DNA of 64,000 nucleotides from Halicephalobus mephisto (GCA_009193035.1 SWDT01000075.1:1-64000); one strand, 5' to 3'. Positions 28,626-40,510 are shown, counted from the first letter of the stretch. Program-made: numbers and translations. The notes: generated from the letters alone by a model not told the origin.

Positions 28626-31600
28626 ATGTTTTTCTTCAATTTTTTCTTTTTTTATTTCATAAAATTTTCTTCTGCAAGATTCTGTGCTCACACAACGAAG
28701 GTAAGTATCTTCATCATACCGTATTACAGTAATCTTGAAAGATATTTTTACATTTTCAATTTTTTTATTCAAAAATTTCCGAATATTTTAAAATTAAAAA
28801 TTATTCTAAAAAATAAATTTACAAACAACTTCATCTTCCATTAATCCTCAATCCCTCAGGGTCTCTGTGAAGTACCCGACATCTCCGGATGGTGTTTCCA
28901 CGACAAATCCACCGGTTTCTTCAACTGTGACGAAAGTAATTTTTGCAAAAACCAAACATCCATCCAAGGAAAGACCCAGATAGCCGGATGTTTCGACATC
29001 AGCGGAAAATACCTTTGTTGTTGCAACAAAGGAGTAAGTTTCTTTTTAAACTATCTTATCCAACAATCAGTTTACCTCAAAATAGTTAAAAACAAATTAC
29101 AAAAATTACAACCATAATACAAGCTTACTTAACACGATACAACATTTTTCTTTGATACTTGTAGACCATCAATCCACGACGAACACAATAAGCGATGACT
29201 TTCTTGACCATAGAGTCTTCATATCCTTGTTTGATGAATTCATTGATGATCAAGTCTTCCGAAACATACGTTCCAATCGCAAATCTCTTTCTTAACTGAT
29301 TCTCGATTCTACTAAACGTCGCTTGATCCACATTTGACGTAAACCCTTCAATTCCTGCCAATTCTCCAGATTCCGCCGCAGCAAGAGTAGAAACTTTAAA
29401 AAGTCTCATAGCTTCATCCACATGTCTTTCCAATGCAAATGGTTGCAATTCCATTTTCGCCAATGCTTCACTCATTCTAATAACAGCTTCAAGTTGACGA
29501 ACTGTAATAGGAATCATTGGCATTTTTCTTGATTTTTTCGAATCAATACTATCAGGATTTCTCATTTTAACATAATTATTCAAAAGTTTATCCCTCGCAG
29601 CATCACAAAGTCTAGGAGCACAGTTAGCTCTCGCAAAAGCCACATATTTCTTCAAAAATTCCAATGACAATTCTCCATCCACTTCCGTCGTTGGCAAATG
29701 CTGATCTGCATTCATATGAACAGAAATAACATGTTTCGCCAAAGTAGCATCTCTCACAGTATCATGAGTATCTTTAACAACAAATATCGCATCAAATCTA
29801 GAGAGAATTGTCGGCATAAAATCAATATTTTCTTCTCCTTTGTTGTCATCCCATCTACCAAATACACTATTAGCCGCAGCCAAAACAGAGCATCTAGAAT
29901 TCAATGTTGTCGTTATTCCAGCTTTTGCAATTGAAATAGTCTGTTGTTCCATTGCTTCATGAATAGCAACACGATCATCTTCTCTCATTTTGTCAAATTC
30001 ATCAATACAAACAACTCCACCATCAGCAAGCACCATCGCTCCTCCTTCCATAATGAAAGATCTCTAAAATATTACTGTAAAATAAAAAACTAAAATTATC
30101 CATACCGATTGTGGATCTCTAATAATCGAAGCCGTCAAACCAGCAGCACTGCTTCCTTTTCCAGAAGTATAAACAGCAATTGGAGAAACTTTTTCTACAA
30201 ATTTCAAAAGTTGTGATTTCGCCGTGCCCGGATCTCCAAGAAGCAGAACATTGATGTCTCCACGACGAGTCAATCCGTCAGGAAGTCGTTTCCTGGATCC
30301 ACCAAACAACAAACAAGCAATAGCTTTCTTGATGTTTTCAGAACCATAGATCGACGGAGCAATGCTTTTCGTGATCAAATCATATACATCATGTCTTTTG
30401 GCCAATTCTCTGAATTTTCTTTCTTCTTCCGGAACGAAATGCCATTGATCCGACCGTCCAGTGCCTGCCATCTCAATGTGGATACCAGTGACCTTGATGT
30501 AGGGGATTCTGATTCCGCTCATAGCCTTATCCGTAGCTTTGGATCCTTTCTGCTTGAAGAGTCTCTTGATGGAGAGGATTCCGGTAATGGTGACTCTGTT
30601 TCCAGGAACAACTCTGTCAGTCAAGTAACGGTCCACATAGAGCTGCATGTGTCTTGGCATTTCTCCATGAGGGACGTCTTCCGGGGTTTCTTGGAGCTTC
30701 AGAGTCTGGAAATCAGTACAGACGCACTTGTCGGGGACAATGAAGTAGGGGTCGATCGGGCATCTGGCGTTTTTGCCGGCTTGGTTGGCGGAGCACATCC
30801 GAGGCAGTTGGAATCCCTCCAAACCGGACTTGACCTCGACATTGCTGATGGTATGACGACAAGTACGGCATTGAAGCGTGACTTTCGTGGCTCTAGCACG
30901 AACTTGAGAAGCAGCCACGATGATTCCGGTGACTTTAATCAGCTTGGAGACATCAGTGCTTTTCATTTTCCGGATGTTCGTAGAAGATCCATTGAGAGTC
31001 ACAATGACCTGGATATCTTGCACTTCCTTCTCGTTTTCATCTCTCGGACTGGTGATCAAGTCCGCAACTTCCTTGGCAGCAGCTTCAAGAGCAGAAATGT
31101 ATTGCGCAGGATTTTCCTTAAGTTTATCCGCGGATTTTTCGTCAAAGGACTTCAGATCAAGGTAGTCAATTTCCAAGTAATATTGGCCGAGTTCGTAGTT
31201 CTTCTTCAATTGCTCACTAAAACAGTCAAAACTGAAGAATTCGACGAAAAATCAAAATTACCGGTATTTGTAGTTGAAACCACCGGAACTGAACTCGCGG
31301 ATGAATCTCCTGAAGCTGTCCATAGTCGTACGGTAATCCGCGACCTTCTCTTGTCCTTCAGCATTGAGGTCATCGTTGTCATCGTCAAACAAGTTCTAAA
31401 AAGAGAAACGAAAGTAAAACGAGGAAATCAGGGTCGCTACGAAATCTTGCAGAAATGCATTTTTAGGATTTCCAGAAAGCGTTAGAATTTTAGATTCATA
31501 TATTAATTTCGAGTCTAGATTGGATTTTAGGAGGTTTCGGAAGAGTATTTGGGATTCAGAAGGTTTCGAAAGAGCACGCGAGATTCTGGAGCTATCATGG

Positions 31601-34298
31601 GATTCAAAGTTCTTGAAAACTCATAAAATTTCAAATGTCAGAAGCTTTTGAGACTCTAGAAGTTTCTATAGAATTCTAGAAATCGCTTGAATCTTCTATA
31701 GAATTTTGGGGGGGAGCTATCATGGGATTCAGGAGGTTTCGTGAGATTCTAAAACCCTCTAAAAACCTGCAAATTCAAGAATTTCCTATAGCACTTTACA
31801 GACTGCTAGAAACCTCCATTAGATTCTAAAGTATTTCCAAGTCTGGTAATTCTAAAAATCTCAATTTTTTTAAGAAAATCCTCCAGCCTCGTTTGCGTAA
31901 AACCCTTTAAAAAACTCACGTTGTAAAACGTTTGGGGATGGTCGGCGTTCAGCATCTTAGACACTCGTTAGATGTACTTGTTGTGGGCTGTAAAACATTA
32001 ATTCAGTAAAAAACAAAAACAAAATCGATCCAGAAAGAGATTTCCAAAAGGAATGAAGGGTCTTCAAGAACGCATTATTTTCGCGCCCAAATTTCTTCTT
32101 TCGCGGGAAAGCCAGTTTTTCCGTCTAGGAGTCTCACTAGAGGTATTTGACCGACGGTTATCTCTGAGATAGAAAGATAAAACTGGCAATGCATGGAGGT
32201 TTTTTGAACGAAATTTTTATATGAAATTTAAAATTTAAATTTAAAAATTTTCCAGCATCTTTGTAATCATTTGCTGGCTGATTACGAACCATACACGAAT
32301 GCCACACAAAAATGCACTTATGTGGAGGATATCGCGGACAAGCACACCCTGATTTACAAAGATTGCAAAGAAGACTGGTGTTTTGCGTTCATCTCCTCCG
32401 AAGTAAGTTGTTACTTAAACTTTACCACCTAGAAATAGTAAATTACATAGGAAATCATTAGTATAGAAGTACACAGGTAATTTGCAATCATTTGCAACTG
32501 GACGTGATCGACAAGTAAGAACCTCAGGATGTTTTTCATATATTGAATTCTCACTGAACGTAGTCGGTGGTAGGATTGGATTTCTCAGAACTTTGATCCT
32601 GATTGAGCATAATCAACGTGCTAAAATTATTTTTTTGGAATTAAAAAAGAATAAACATGCTAATTATGCTTATTTACAATCGACTTTCTTTGGATTGCAA
32701 TCCTGACATTGATTCTCATATATTGAATTCTCACTAAAAGTAGTCGATGGTAGGATTGGATTTCTCAGAACTTTGATCCTGATTGAGCCTAATCAACATG
32801 TTAAAACCATTTTTTTGGAATTAAAAAAATATAAACATGCTAATTATGCTTATTTACAATCGACTTTCTTTGGATTACTATTCCACCATCAATCCGCTCA
32901 TTTACAAGTAATTTGGAGCGCCTGTGTAGTTCTTTCACCTCAATACGTAGAAAATCCTAAAAACTTTCAAAAATTATAATTTAAAAAACTACTTTTAAGT
33001 TATTCAAAAATTTGCACTTTTTGAACAGGTTACTTATTTCGAAATTCATTTTTATTCAAAATTTTCAATTAAAATTTTCAGAAAAAGAAAAACGGCAGAA
33101 GGGCGATCCTCAAAGGATGCGAATCTCGGTCTCTTCTCAAGCACCATCAGACGAAAGCCATGGATCAGGTTTGGAATTTTTACAGTTTTTATTTTTATAA
33201 TTTATAATTTTAATTTTTATATTTTTATAATTTATAATTTATAATTTTAATTTTTATATTTTTATAATTTATAATTTTAATTTTTTTACTTTTTATAATT
33301 TTTTATTTTTATATATTTTTTAACTTTTTATTTTTTTGAAAAAAATTTGGATTTTTAGGAATTTTCGAACAACACGGATTGGATCTACAGTGAAGGCTTC
33401 GTGAATGCCCCCAGATGCGCTGAGATCGTTGCTGCAGCCACCGGAGGAGGTGTTGACGACGAGAACATCACCGCGATTCTGGAAGGAGAAAAGAGATACT
33501 GTCTGGATCTCAAGTTTAAAGTAGGAATTCTTAAATAAAAAATTTAATAATATTCACAATGAACAATTAATCTTCTTTAGTCACTATCCAGCTTATTTTT
33601 ATTGAAAATAAAACCAAACTTGGATAGTGACTATTCGAGGTTGTTTATCTTCAATTTTAGTCACTATCCAAAACCAGTTTAATGCAAACTTGGATAGTGA
33701 CTGAAAACAATTTATTTTCATTTTTAGTCACTAGTCTAAATTCCTCTCGTGTAAACTTGGATAGTGACTAGAAAAGATGGTTAATCACCAACCGCAATCA
33801 CTATCCAAAACCGGTTTAATGCAACCTTGGATAGTGACTGAAACGATGATTAATTTTGACTTTCAGTCACTATCCAAAACTGCTTCAGTGCAACCTTGGA
33901 TAGTGACTGAAAATAATCGTGAATTGCGGAGTTGTCGATTTTGAGCTGATTCGAATTTGAAGCAAATTAGTCAGGTTCGAAAATTAAAGATTTCGGAAAA
34001 TCAACACCTCTGATCAATTTTCAAAAATAAACACTATCCAGATTTTTTCTATTTTGAAATTCAAAAACGTCTTATTTTTCAGCAAGATGGAGTTCCAACT
34101 CAGGCCAAAATCTGCTGCTGTCGCGGAAACCACAAATGCAACGAGGACATTGCCTGGGGGGATGTGGCTATCAAGATGGCTGACATCGAGGAGTACCGTA
34201 AACTAAGCAACATGAACAACAAAGCTTCCTCGAACTGGATCGATCTCGGTTTAATCTGGTTGACTTTATTTTCTGCTTTTGTAGTTTTCTTACTGTAA
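28626..34298 (+). CDS. Secreted/membrane-anchored Cys-rich protein with two ET-like modules
   Basis: Six exons, all phase 0: 28626-28700, 28860-29033, 32256-32402, 33082-33168, 33359-33520, 34083-34298, giving 286 residues. The first 20 residues ([19 protein letters not shown]) form a signal peptide. Two cysteine-rich modules follow, each ending in a CC-x-CN signature: CCCNKGHLCN, which is built across the long intron 2, and [10 protein letters not shown]. This matches the nematode ET-module pattern. The last 20 residues ([20 protein letters not shown]) are hydrophobic with almost nothing after, so a GPI anchor or single tail helix is likely. The second module has a lysine/arginine-rich insert encoded by exon 4. 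Function is unknown. Intron 2 contains the entire MCM5 gene on the opposite strand. Intron 5 holds the hairpin cluster at 33579-33908. Confidence 0.72.
29125..31955 (-). CDS. mcm-5: DNA replication licensing factor MCM5
   Basis: Four exons join in phase: 31955-31920, 31395-31262, 31216-30106, 30063-29125, giving 739 residues against about 734 in human. Family landmarks appear in order: [12 protein letters not shown]; the zinc-binding region with CRTC and later cysteines; [45 protein letters not shown]. Then come Walker [14 protein letters not shown] (near 380), Walker [21 protein letters not shown] with the arginine finger, and a winged-helix C terminus ending [15 protein letters not shown]5 is one of six subunits of the MCM2-7 helicase loaded at origins. 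The whole gene lies inside intron 2 of the Cys-rich gene on the other strand. Two E2F-like sites lie upstream. Confidence 0.96.
32077..32110 (-). promoter_or_regulatory. Pair of E2F-like sites upstream of mcm-5
   Basis: TTTTCGCGCCC (32077-32087) and TTTCGCGGGAAA (32099-32110) lie 120-155 bases upstream of the mcm-5 ATG. The second is nearly palindromic and matches the classic E2F site on both strands. Both sit in an otherwise AT-rich intron. Confidence 0.6.
32532..32880 (+). repeat. 180-bp direct duplication in intron 3 of the Cys-rich gene
   Basis: The stretch from TATTGAATTCTCACT at 32541 recurs exactly 180 bases later at 32721. High similarity continues through GTAGGATTGGATTTCTCAG and CTTATTTACAATCGACTTTC. 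Both copies keep short open frames ([21 protein letters not shown]), but no known domain is visible, so this may be a transposon remnant. Confidence 0.75.
33579..33908 (+). repeat. Cluster of five small hairpin repeats
   Basis: Five units at about 33579-33632, 33659-33702, 33725-33769, 33795-33839 and 33864-33908. Each has left arm AGTCACTATCCAA and right arm TTGGATAGTGACT around a spacer of roughly 18 to 28 bases. Unit 3 has a damaged left arm while its right arm is intact. They lie in intron 5 of the Cys-rich gene, so the transcript would fold into a row of hairpins. Confidence 0.85.
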
Positions 34299-35085
34299 AA
34301 ACCACAGTTTTATCTTATTCAATTTTTAAAATTTTATTTAATTTTAAAAATTTTCTTTTTTAAAAATTTTTAATTTTTTTTGAATTTTATTTTTTTAAAA
34401 TTTTATTTAATTTTAAAAATTTTCTTTTTTTTAAATTTAATTTTTAAAAATTTTTAAATTTTTTTAACTTTTTAATTTTTTAAAATTTTTTGGAACTTGT
34501 TTAATAAAATTTTCTTCTTCGAAAAACAGTTGGACAAAATCTGTCACAGCGATTTTGTCATAATCCCTTGATTGTTCGAAAAATCCGGAAATCTGGATTC
34601 CTGATTGTGGCCGTATTTAAAATCTTCGATTTCCTTAAGTTTCACAGTTTTTGGAAGATTTACAATTTTCATTTTTTCAAAAATAAAATTTTTCAAAATT
34701 TTATGGAAATTTAAAAAATCTAAAATTTTAATTTTTTTTTAAAAGTTCCAAAAATTCTAATTGATGTAATTTTGTCAAAATTCTAAATTATATTTTTTTT
34801 TCAAAAATAAAATTGAATAAAATCATTCAGAACTAATATAAAATTCTGAATTTTAGGATTTTCTAAAAAGTTTTAGAAATTCGTGTTGGAATTATTTCGT
34901 AATAATTTCTAACTTTTATAAAAACAATATTTTGTAGAATTTTCTAAAATTGAATAAAATCTTCTAAAATTAATATATAAAATTCTGAATTTTAGGATTT
35001 TCTAAAAAGTTTTAGAAATTCGTGTCGAGATTATTTCATAGAAAAATTTGTTTTTATTTTTTTAAAATAATATATTTTTTCAAAG
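34299..35085. other. AT-rich intergenic with dispersed repeat
   Basis: This region has low-complexity A/T runs (34320-34480) and two copies (about 34850-34915 and 34975-35040) of a dispersed repeat with TTTTAGGATTTTCTAAAAAG and GAAATTCGTGT. The same repeat occurs inverted at 43552-43975. No gene is seen before the collagen start. Confidence 0.6.
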
Positions 35086-35994
35086 ATGAATGCGAATAAG
35101 ATCATCGGGATTTCGGCTTTCGGATCTCTAGCTGCAGTTTTGCTCTGTTTTTTCTCTCTTCCTGGATTACTGTGGAAGATCAAAGACGTGAACGACCAAG
35201 TAAAAAACGATATTCAAGAATTTGTGAAATTAGAAAAACAAATTTGGTAAGTTTAAAAATTATTTTTAAAAAAAATTTTTAATATAGTAAAATTGAAAAA
35301 TTTTAGGTCTGTTTACACCAAGGACTCCGATCCGGTCCTGAAGAGGACTCCTCGGCAGGCCTACGAGTGCAACTGCAACCCCGACAATCTCTGTCCCAGG
35401 GGTCCTCCGGGGCGACAGGGGCCCCCGGGACGTGACGGGTACCCTGGGATCCCGGCGCCTCCGGGGCTTCCTGGTCTCCCGGGCAACTTCCCCCAAGTAG
35501 TGTACGACTACGGTAGGAGATGTCGAGTTTGTCCACATGGACCTGTTGGCCCGCAAGGTGCCGCAGGGCTTAAGGGGCTTCCTGGACCCCCAGGATACCC
35601 CGGAAGGAAAGGGGATCCCGGAACTCCCGGCGAACAAGGCATCAGAGGAGAAAAAGGACATCCAGGATTTCCAGGAAAACCAGGCAATCGAGGTCGTCCG
35701 GGCATTGTAGGGCTGAACGGGGAGATCGGTGGGGTCGGGGCCCCCGGGAGGACAGGAGAAACAGGTTCTCAAGGACCCCCAGGCGTCAAAGGTCCCGATG
35801 GTTTCGACGGAGCCCCAGGAAGACAAGGTCGACAAGGGTTCCAAGGAAGAAAAGGAGACATCGGCCCCAGAGGGTTCCCCGGCCAAAAAGGAGATCCAGG
35901 AACACACGGCCGGCCAGGTCCTGATGCCCAATACTGTCCCTGTCCCCAAAGAAGTTTCATTTTCGAAGGACCTCTGGAATCTTATAGTCATTGA
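35086..35994 (+). CDS. Cuticle collagen
   Basis: Two exons (35086-35246, 35307-35994) join at TG|G and give 282 residues. The N terminus ([25 protein letters not shown]) is the hydrophobic segment of the nematode cuticle collagen N-terminal domain. It is followed by a helix with [17 protein letters not shown]. After a basic stretch ([10 protein letters not shown]), a candidate subtilisin-type cleavage region, come a CNC pair and Gly-X-Y blocks. A first short block leads to a CRVC pair, then longer Gly-X-Y runs with brief breaks, and a final CPCP pair before a non-collagenous tail. Secreted chains trimerise, are disulfide-linked and cross-linked into the cuticle. Coding DNA is far more GC-rich than its surroundings, as expected from glycine and proline codons. 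The col number cannot be assigned. Confidence 0.95.
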
Positions 35995-36299
35995 AATAAC
36001 TTTCGAAATAAAAGATAATTTTGAAAAAGTGACGTCATCAAATAACAATCAGTCAAAAAAAAAATCATCATAATTTTCGATTTTTTAAGTTTTAAATTTT
36101 CGGATAAAATTAATTTTAAATAAATTCAAAGTTCAATTTTTGGATTTAAATTAATTTAAAAATAAAAAATCAAAATTATTCATTTTTAAAATTTAAGAAT
36201 TTAAATTTGTTAAAAAATAAGTTAAAAATAAAACATCAAATTAAAAAATTTTCGAATTTAAATTATTTAATTGAAATTCAATTTTTTTTGAAATTAAAA

Positions 36300-36465
36300 T
36301 TTTTAAAAAATTAAAAATATTTATTTTTTTTTTAAATTTAAAATTTTTTATTTTTTTAAAATTTAAAATTTTTTATTTTTTTAAAATTTAAAATTTTTTA
36401 TTTTTTTAAAATTTAAAATTTTTTATTTTTTTAAAATTTAAAATTTTTTATTTTTAATTAATTTA
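36300..36465 (+). repeat. Low-complexity tandem repeat
   Basis: About six copies of a roughly 25-base unit of TTTTTTAAAATTTAAAATTTT type follow the collagen 3' region. Confidence 0.8.
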
Positions 36466-36769
36466 AAATCGATTCAAAACTCGAAATCAACAACTTTGAT
36501 AAACATCGATTTCTTGAACCCTTGTTGTTCAGAAATAAAATTTAAAATGATAAAGTTTGTTTGTTCAGTTTATGGATTCTCGATCACGACGATGGTTATT
36601 AGTCACTATATACATTGAAAGTGAATTGTGAGTAGTTTTTTTGGTAATTAAGTTCTTGAAAAAAATTAATTTAATTTCAAATATTTTAAATATTATTTTG
36701 AAATTTATAAAATATTTTAAAATTTCTATTTTCTGCAAAAAAATCTTTGAAATAAGGGAATCCAAAAAA

Positions 36770-37150
36770 CGTGTATGTTTTTATATATAAACTATTGAAA
36801 CCGTGTGTAATTTTATATATTAACTATTAAAAACATATTTTCATATATAAACTATTGAAACCGTGTGTAATTTTATGTATTATTTATTAAAAACATATAT
36901 TTTCATATATGAATAAGTTGAAAAAGTGTGTAATTTTATATATTAATTATCAAAAATGTGTGTAATTTTATGTATTATTTATTGAAAACATATTTTTATA
37001 TGTGAATAAGTTAAAAACGTGTGTAATTTTACATATTAATTATCAAATATGTATGTAATTTTATATATTAATTATCAAAAACGTGTGTATTTCCATGTAT
37101 GAACAAGTTGAAAACGTGTATATTTCCATATATGAACTATTAAAAACATT
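36770..37150 (+). repeat. Tandem repeat with ACGTGTGTAATTTTATATATT unit
   Basis: Irregular copies of roughly 45-60 bases combine CGTGTGTAATTTTATATATT with AACTATTAAAAACATATTTT. About eight copies are recognisable, with variation in the linker. Confidence 0.65.
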
Positions 37151-37479
37151 AAAGATCACTCGTGAATGTCAGAATTCTATTTCGAGATTGTTTTTCTTAT
37201 TTTCATCATCTTTAATATTTTTCTATATTTTTATAGGAATTTCGAATTAATTGTAAGTACCTAATTATTTTTTTGAAAAATGAACCAAAAAATATTAAAA
37301 GTTAAAAAAATTGAAAATCAAATTTTTTGAATTCTATTCAGAATTATTAATTTTAATTTTATTAATTTCTTTCGTAAGAAAAAGTTTCAATTATTTAATT
37401 TTTAAATTTAATTAAAAACATCGAAATTTAATTTTCCATATATCAACACACAAAAAGCGTAATTTTCGATTTCGTAACA

Positions 37480-37805
37480 ATTGCGAAATGTAACAAAAAT
37501 TCAACAAAATTATCGCTTTTTCATTAATATTTAGCATTTGTGACGAAAATCCAACAAAATCGTTACTTTTTTCATTAATATTTAGCATTTGTGACGAAAA
37601 TCCAACAAAATCGTTACTTTTTTTCATTAATATTTAGCATTTGTAACGAAAATCCAACACAATCATCACATTTTTATGAATATTTAGCATTTGTGACGAA
37701 AATTCAACACAATCATCACATTTTTTCATTAATATTTAGTATTTGTGACGAAAATCCAACAAAATCGTTACTTTTTCATTAATATTTAGCATTTGTGACG
37801 AAAAT
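37480..37805 (+). repeat. Tandem repeat, about 51-bp unit, six to seven copies
   Basis: Each copy contains TTAATATTTAGCATTTGTGA and then CGAAAATCCAACAAAATCGT. Starts of the CGAAAA block fall near 37543, 37594, 37646, 37696, 37747 and 37798. Open frames here only reflect the period. Confidence 0.85.
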
Positions 37806-38138
37806 TAGAACTTAATAGTGACGATTTCCTTTTGTTACTAAACTAAAAGTTACTTTTTTTTATGAACAGTTACGAAACAGAAAATTATTATTTTGATTTT
37901 TAAACTTTATTTTTAAAACTGTTTTAATTTCGTCATTTTTAATCACTTGTTTCGCAATTTAAAAACTTTCAAAATAATTTGAATCATTTGATTTTTTAAA
38001 AATGAATCAAAAAAGTCAAAAATCATTTGTTACATATCAACAATAAAGGAACTTAAGAGATCGCCGTTTGATATTTGCACTTAATTTTTAAATTCATTTT
38101 TTATTTTTACTTTATCGATTTGGGTAATTCTGTTTTTG

Positions 38139-38520
38139 TAGTTTTGGACAGTGACTGGGAGTGATAAATAACAGGCAAAAATGAACACTATCCAAAATTG
38201 GTTCCGTTGACTTTCTTAAAGGTGACGAAATTCGAATAGTGTCCATTTTTGAAATTATTTTTTAAATCACTGCTCAATATTGCTTTTTTCAGTTTTGGAC
38301 AGTGACTGGGAGTGATAAATAGTAGTCAAAAATGAGCACTATCCAAAATTGGTTCCGTTGACTTTTTAAGTTGACGAAATTCGAATAGTGTCCATTTTTT
38401 AAATCATTTTTTATTATTTCAATAATTATCCAAATAATATCTTCTTTTGTAGTTTTAGATAGTGACTGAGGGTGATAAATAACAGGCAAAAATGAACACT
38501 ATCCAAAATTGGTTTTCTGC
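38139..38520 (+). repeat. Three-copy repeat containing a hairpin, related to the 33.6 kb cluster
   Basis: Three units start near 38139, 38290 and 38452. Each has TTTTGGACAGTG (TTTTAGATAGTG in the third) and, about 32 bases later, the inverse CACTATCCAAAA. The first two are followed by TTGGTTCCGTTGAC and GACGAAATTCGAATAGTGTC. The arm sequence is the same motif as in the hairpins at 33579-33908. Confidence 0.75.
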
Positions 38521-39019
38521 AAAAATAAGAACTATATTTGGATATTGTTCGATGTTTTCTGTAGTTGCTATCTTGATAGTTTTTTTCACTTTTCCCTTTT
38601 AATTGTCTAATTTCGACTTCCTGGAAATCAAAACCCATGGAAAGCCCTCATCGAATCCACTCGTGTGAAATCTGTCCTCCGATCGGAAGCGCCAAGAGCA
38701 CTCGACTCCTGGGAATCGACTCAATTTCCTCTGATTTGAAAGTAAACAATTTTGAACTTTGTTTGCCCAATTTTCCGAGGTACTTTACAAAACATATTTT
38801 ACTTTTTGGACTTCAGGCACCAGATTTGCGTGCGAAATTGGGACGGCGGAATTTATTAACAGTTTTCAAGACAATAAAGACAGCCTTGAAGCAAAGTGGT
38901 GTGAGAAAGGAGGCGCAGGAGAAGTTGTGACCGTTAGCAGGGCTTTGTTGACATAAAATTATGCAGTAGAAAAGTAAAAAATAATATTGGACATATGACT
39001 AAAAAGTATGCCGTCCATT

Positions 39020-39440
39020 TTGGCATGTTGGCGCAGTGGTTTAGAACCTCTCGCGACTCCGGTGTGTCTGAGTACGTGGGTTCGAGCCTCTTGGCTTTTA
39101 GCTAAATTTCGACGACTTCTTCCTAACCGTTGACCTCAGACTCTATTTTTAAACTTTTTTGTTTTACTTATTTCTTATAACTTGTTATCACTTGACATCC
39201 ACTCAAGTTTTCAATACGATCCCTCTTAACCATCCACAGTTCCAAATTTTCCGAACCCAGACCGAAGTTTCAAGTCTCCCTATCATCTGTCTTTCGTAAT
39301 TGTAAAACCTGGCTGATGATGGCGCGATAAGCCGCACAAATGAGAAACAAGACGGTCCGGCGCCTTGACCGGTCAACTGCCTTCTTATCTCTTGCGGCCA
39401 GTCCTCGGTCGGATCTTCTTCTCATTAATTTTCATTGACG
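39020..39440 (+). mobile_element. tRNA-derived SINE-like element
   Basis: The left end has a pol III A box (TGGCGCAGTGG, 39030-39040) and, about 40 bases on, a B box (GGGTTCGAGCC). It does not fold into a proper tRNA, because the acceptor and T stems do not pair. It is followed by about 350 bases of unrelated body with a GC-rich segment near 39310-39420, unlike the AT-rich surroundings. This is the layout of a tRNA-headed SINE. A tail and target duplication were not found. Confidence 0.5.
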
Positions 39441-39654
39441 ACCGTGCAATTTTCTTTTTAATTATAATCTTATAGAATTTTATGTAATATTATTGAAGTT
39501 TTTTAAATATCGTGAAATTTTAAAGATTTTACAAAAATCTAAAATTTTGCGAAATTTCAGAAAATTTTAGTTTTAAAAAATTTTATAAATGTTTTTATAT
39601 TTTGGAATTTTCAAAAACCTCAGATATTTCTGAAAATCCAAAAAATTAAAATCA

Positions 39655-39950
39655 AAAAAATTGAAATATTTGTTTTTAGAGAAATTAAAAAATAAAAATA
39701 TTTGTTTTTAAATAAATTAAAAAATTAAAATATTTGTTTTTAGAAAAATTAAAAAAATAAAAATATTTGTTTTTAGAAAAATTAAAAAATTGAAATATTT
39801 GTTTTTAAATAAATTAAAAAATTAAAACATTTGTTTTTAGAGAAATTAAAAAAATTAAAATATTTGTTTTTAGAAAATTAAAAAATTAAAATATTTGTTT
39901 TTAGAAAAATTAAAAAATTGAAATATTTGTTTCTAAAAATTTTTTTAAAA
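39655..39950 (+). repeat. Tandem repeat, about 32-bp unit, nine copies
   Basis: Near-identical copies of AAATATTTGTTTTTAGAAAA followed by ATTAAAAAATT. Copies vary at a few positions and in A-run length. Confidence 0.85.
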
Positions 39951-40279
39951 TACTTTTTTAAATTTTTCAACGATATGATTATTAATTCCAACTTGTCCTC
40001 AATTTCAAAGCGGATTTGTGTTACATAACTTGACTAGTTCGTTCCTTATTTGGAAGCCACTCAAATCGGCAAACAAATCGTTTTCGCTAAAAGGAAGCCG
40101 ATTTTCGCGTCGACTGAAATCGACTCTTGTCCTTTTCAGAATGTACAAATAAAACTTTTCCTTCTTTAACGTCGACTTCTGTTTATGAAAAAGATCATAA
40201 TCGTGGGAAATCAGATTCCTCGAGAATAATTTTAATCCGATTTTATTAATTATAATACGATAAAATTAATTTAATAAAA

Positions 40280-40510
40280 ATAAAAAATCGAATTTTTATA
40301 AAAACTTTAATTTAAAAAAAATAAAAAATAGAAAAAATTTATATTTTTATAAAAATAAAAAAAAATATAAAAAATTTAATTTTTGTAAAAAAATAAAAAA
40401 TTAAGTTTTATAAAAAAACTGAAAAAATTTATATTTTTATAAAAAAACTGAAAAAATTTATATTTTTATAGAAAATGTTTTTCAATTTTTAAAAATAAAA
40501 ATCCATGTTT
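40280..40510 (+). repeat. Low-complexity A/T repeat
   Basis: Irregular copies of TTTATATTTTTATAAAAAAA and similar. No other content is seen. Confidence 0.6.

Noticed and set aside
30391..31485. 364-codon open frame antisense to MCM5
   Set aside because: It is a shadow of MCM5 coding sequence; MCM5 matches its family along its full length.
35266..36048. Long open frames antisense to the collagen gene
   Set aside because: Gly-X-Y codons leave the other strand free of stops; the sense frame with its collagen N-terminal domain and splice site is clearly the real one.
37480..37805. CRISPR-like array
   Set aside because: Regular repeats are present, but there are no unique spacers and the host is a eukaryote; it is a simple tandem repeat.
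38636..38956. Possible two-exon small gene (LKVNNFELCLPNFPR, then a stretch with EIGTAEFINSFQDNKDSLEA)
   Set aside because: The candidate intron does not join the two coding-like stretches in one frame, and neither shows a known domain. It could be a remnant but I cannot support a call.
39020..39100. tRNA gene
   Set aside because: A and B boxes are present, but acceptor and T stems do not pair, so I call it a SINE head instead.
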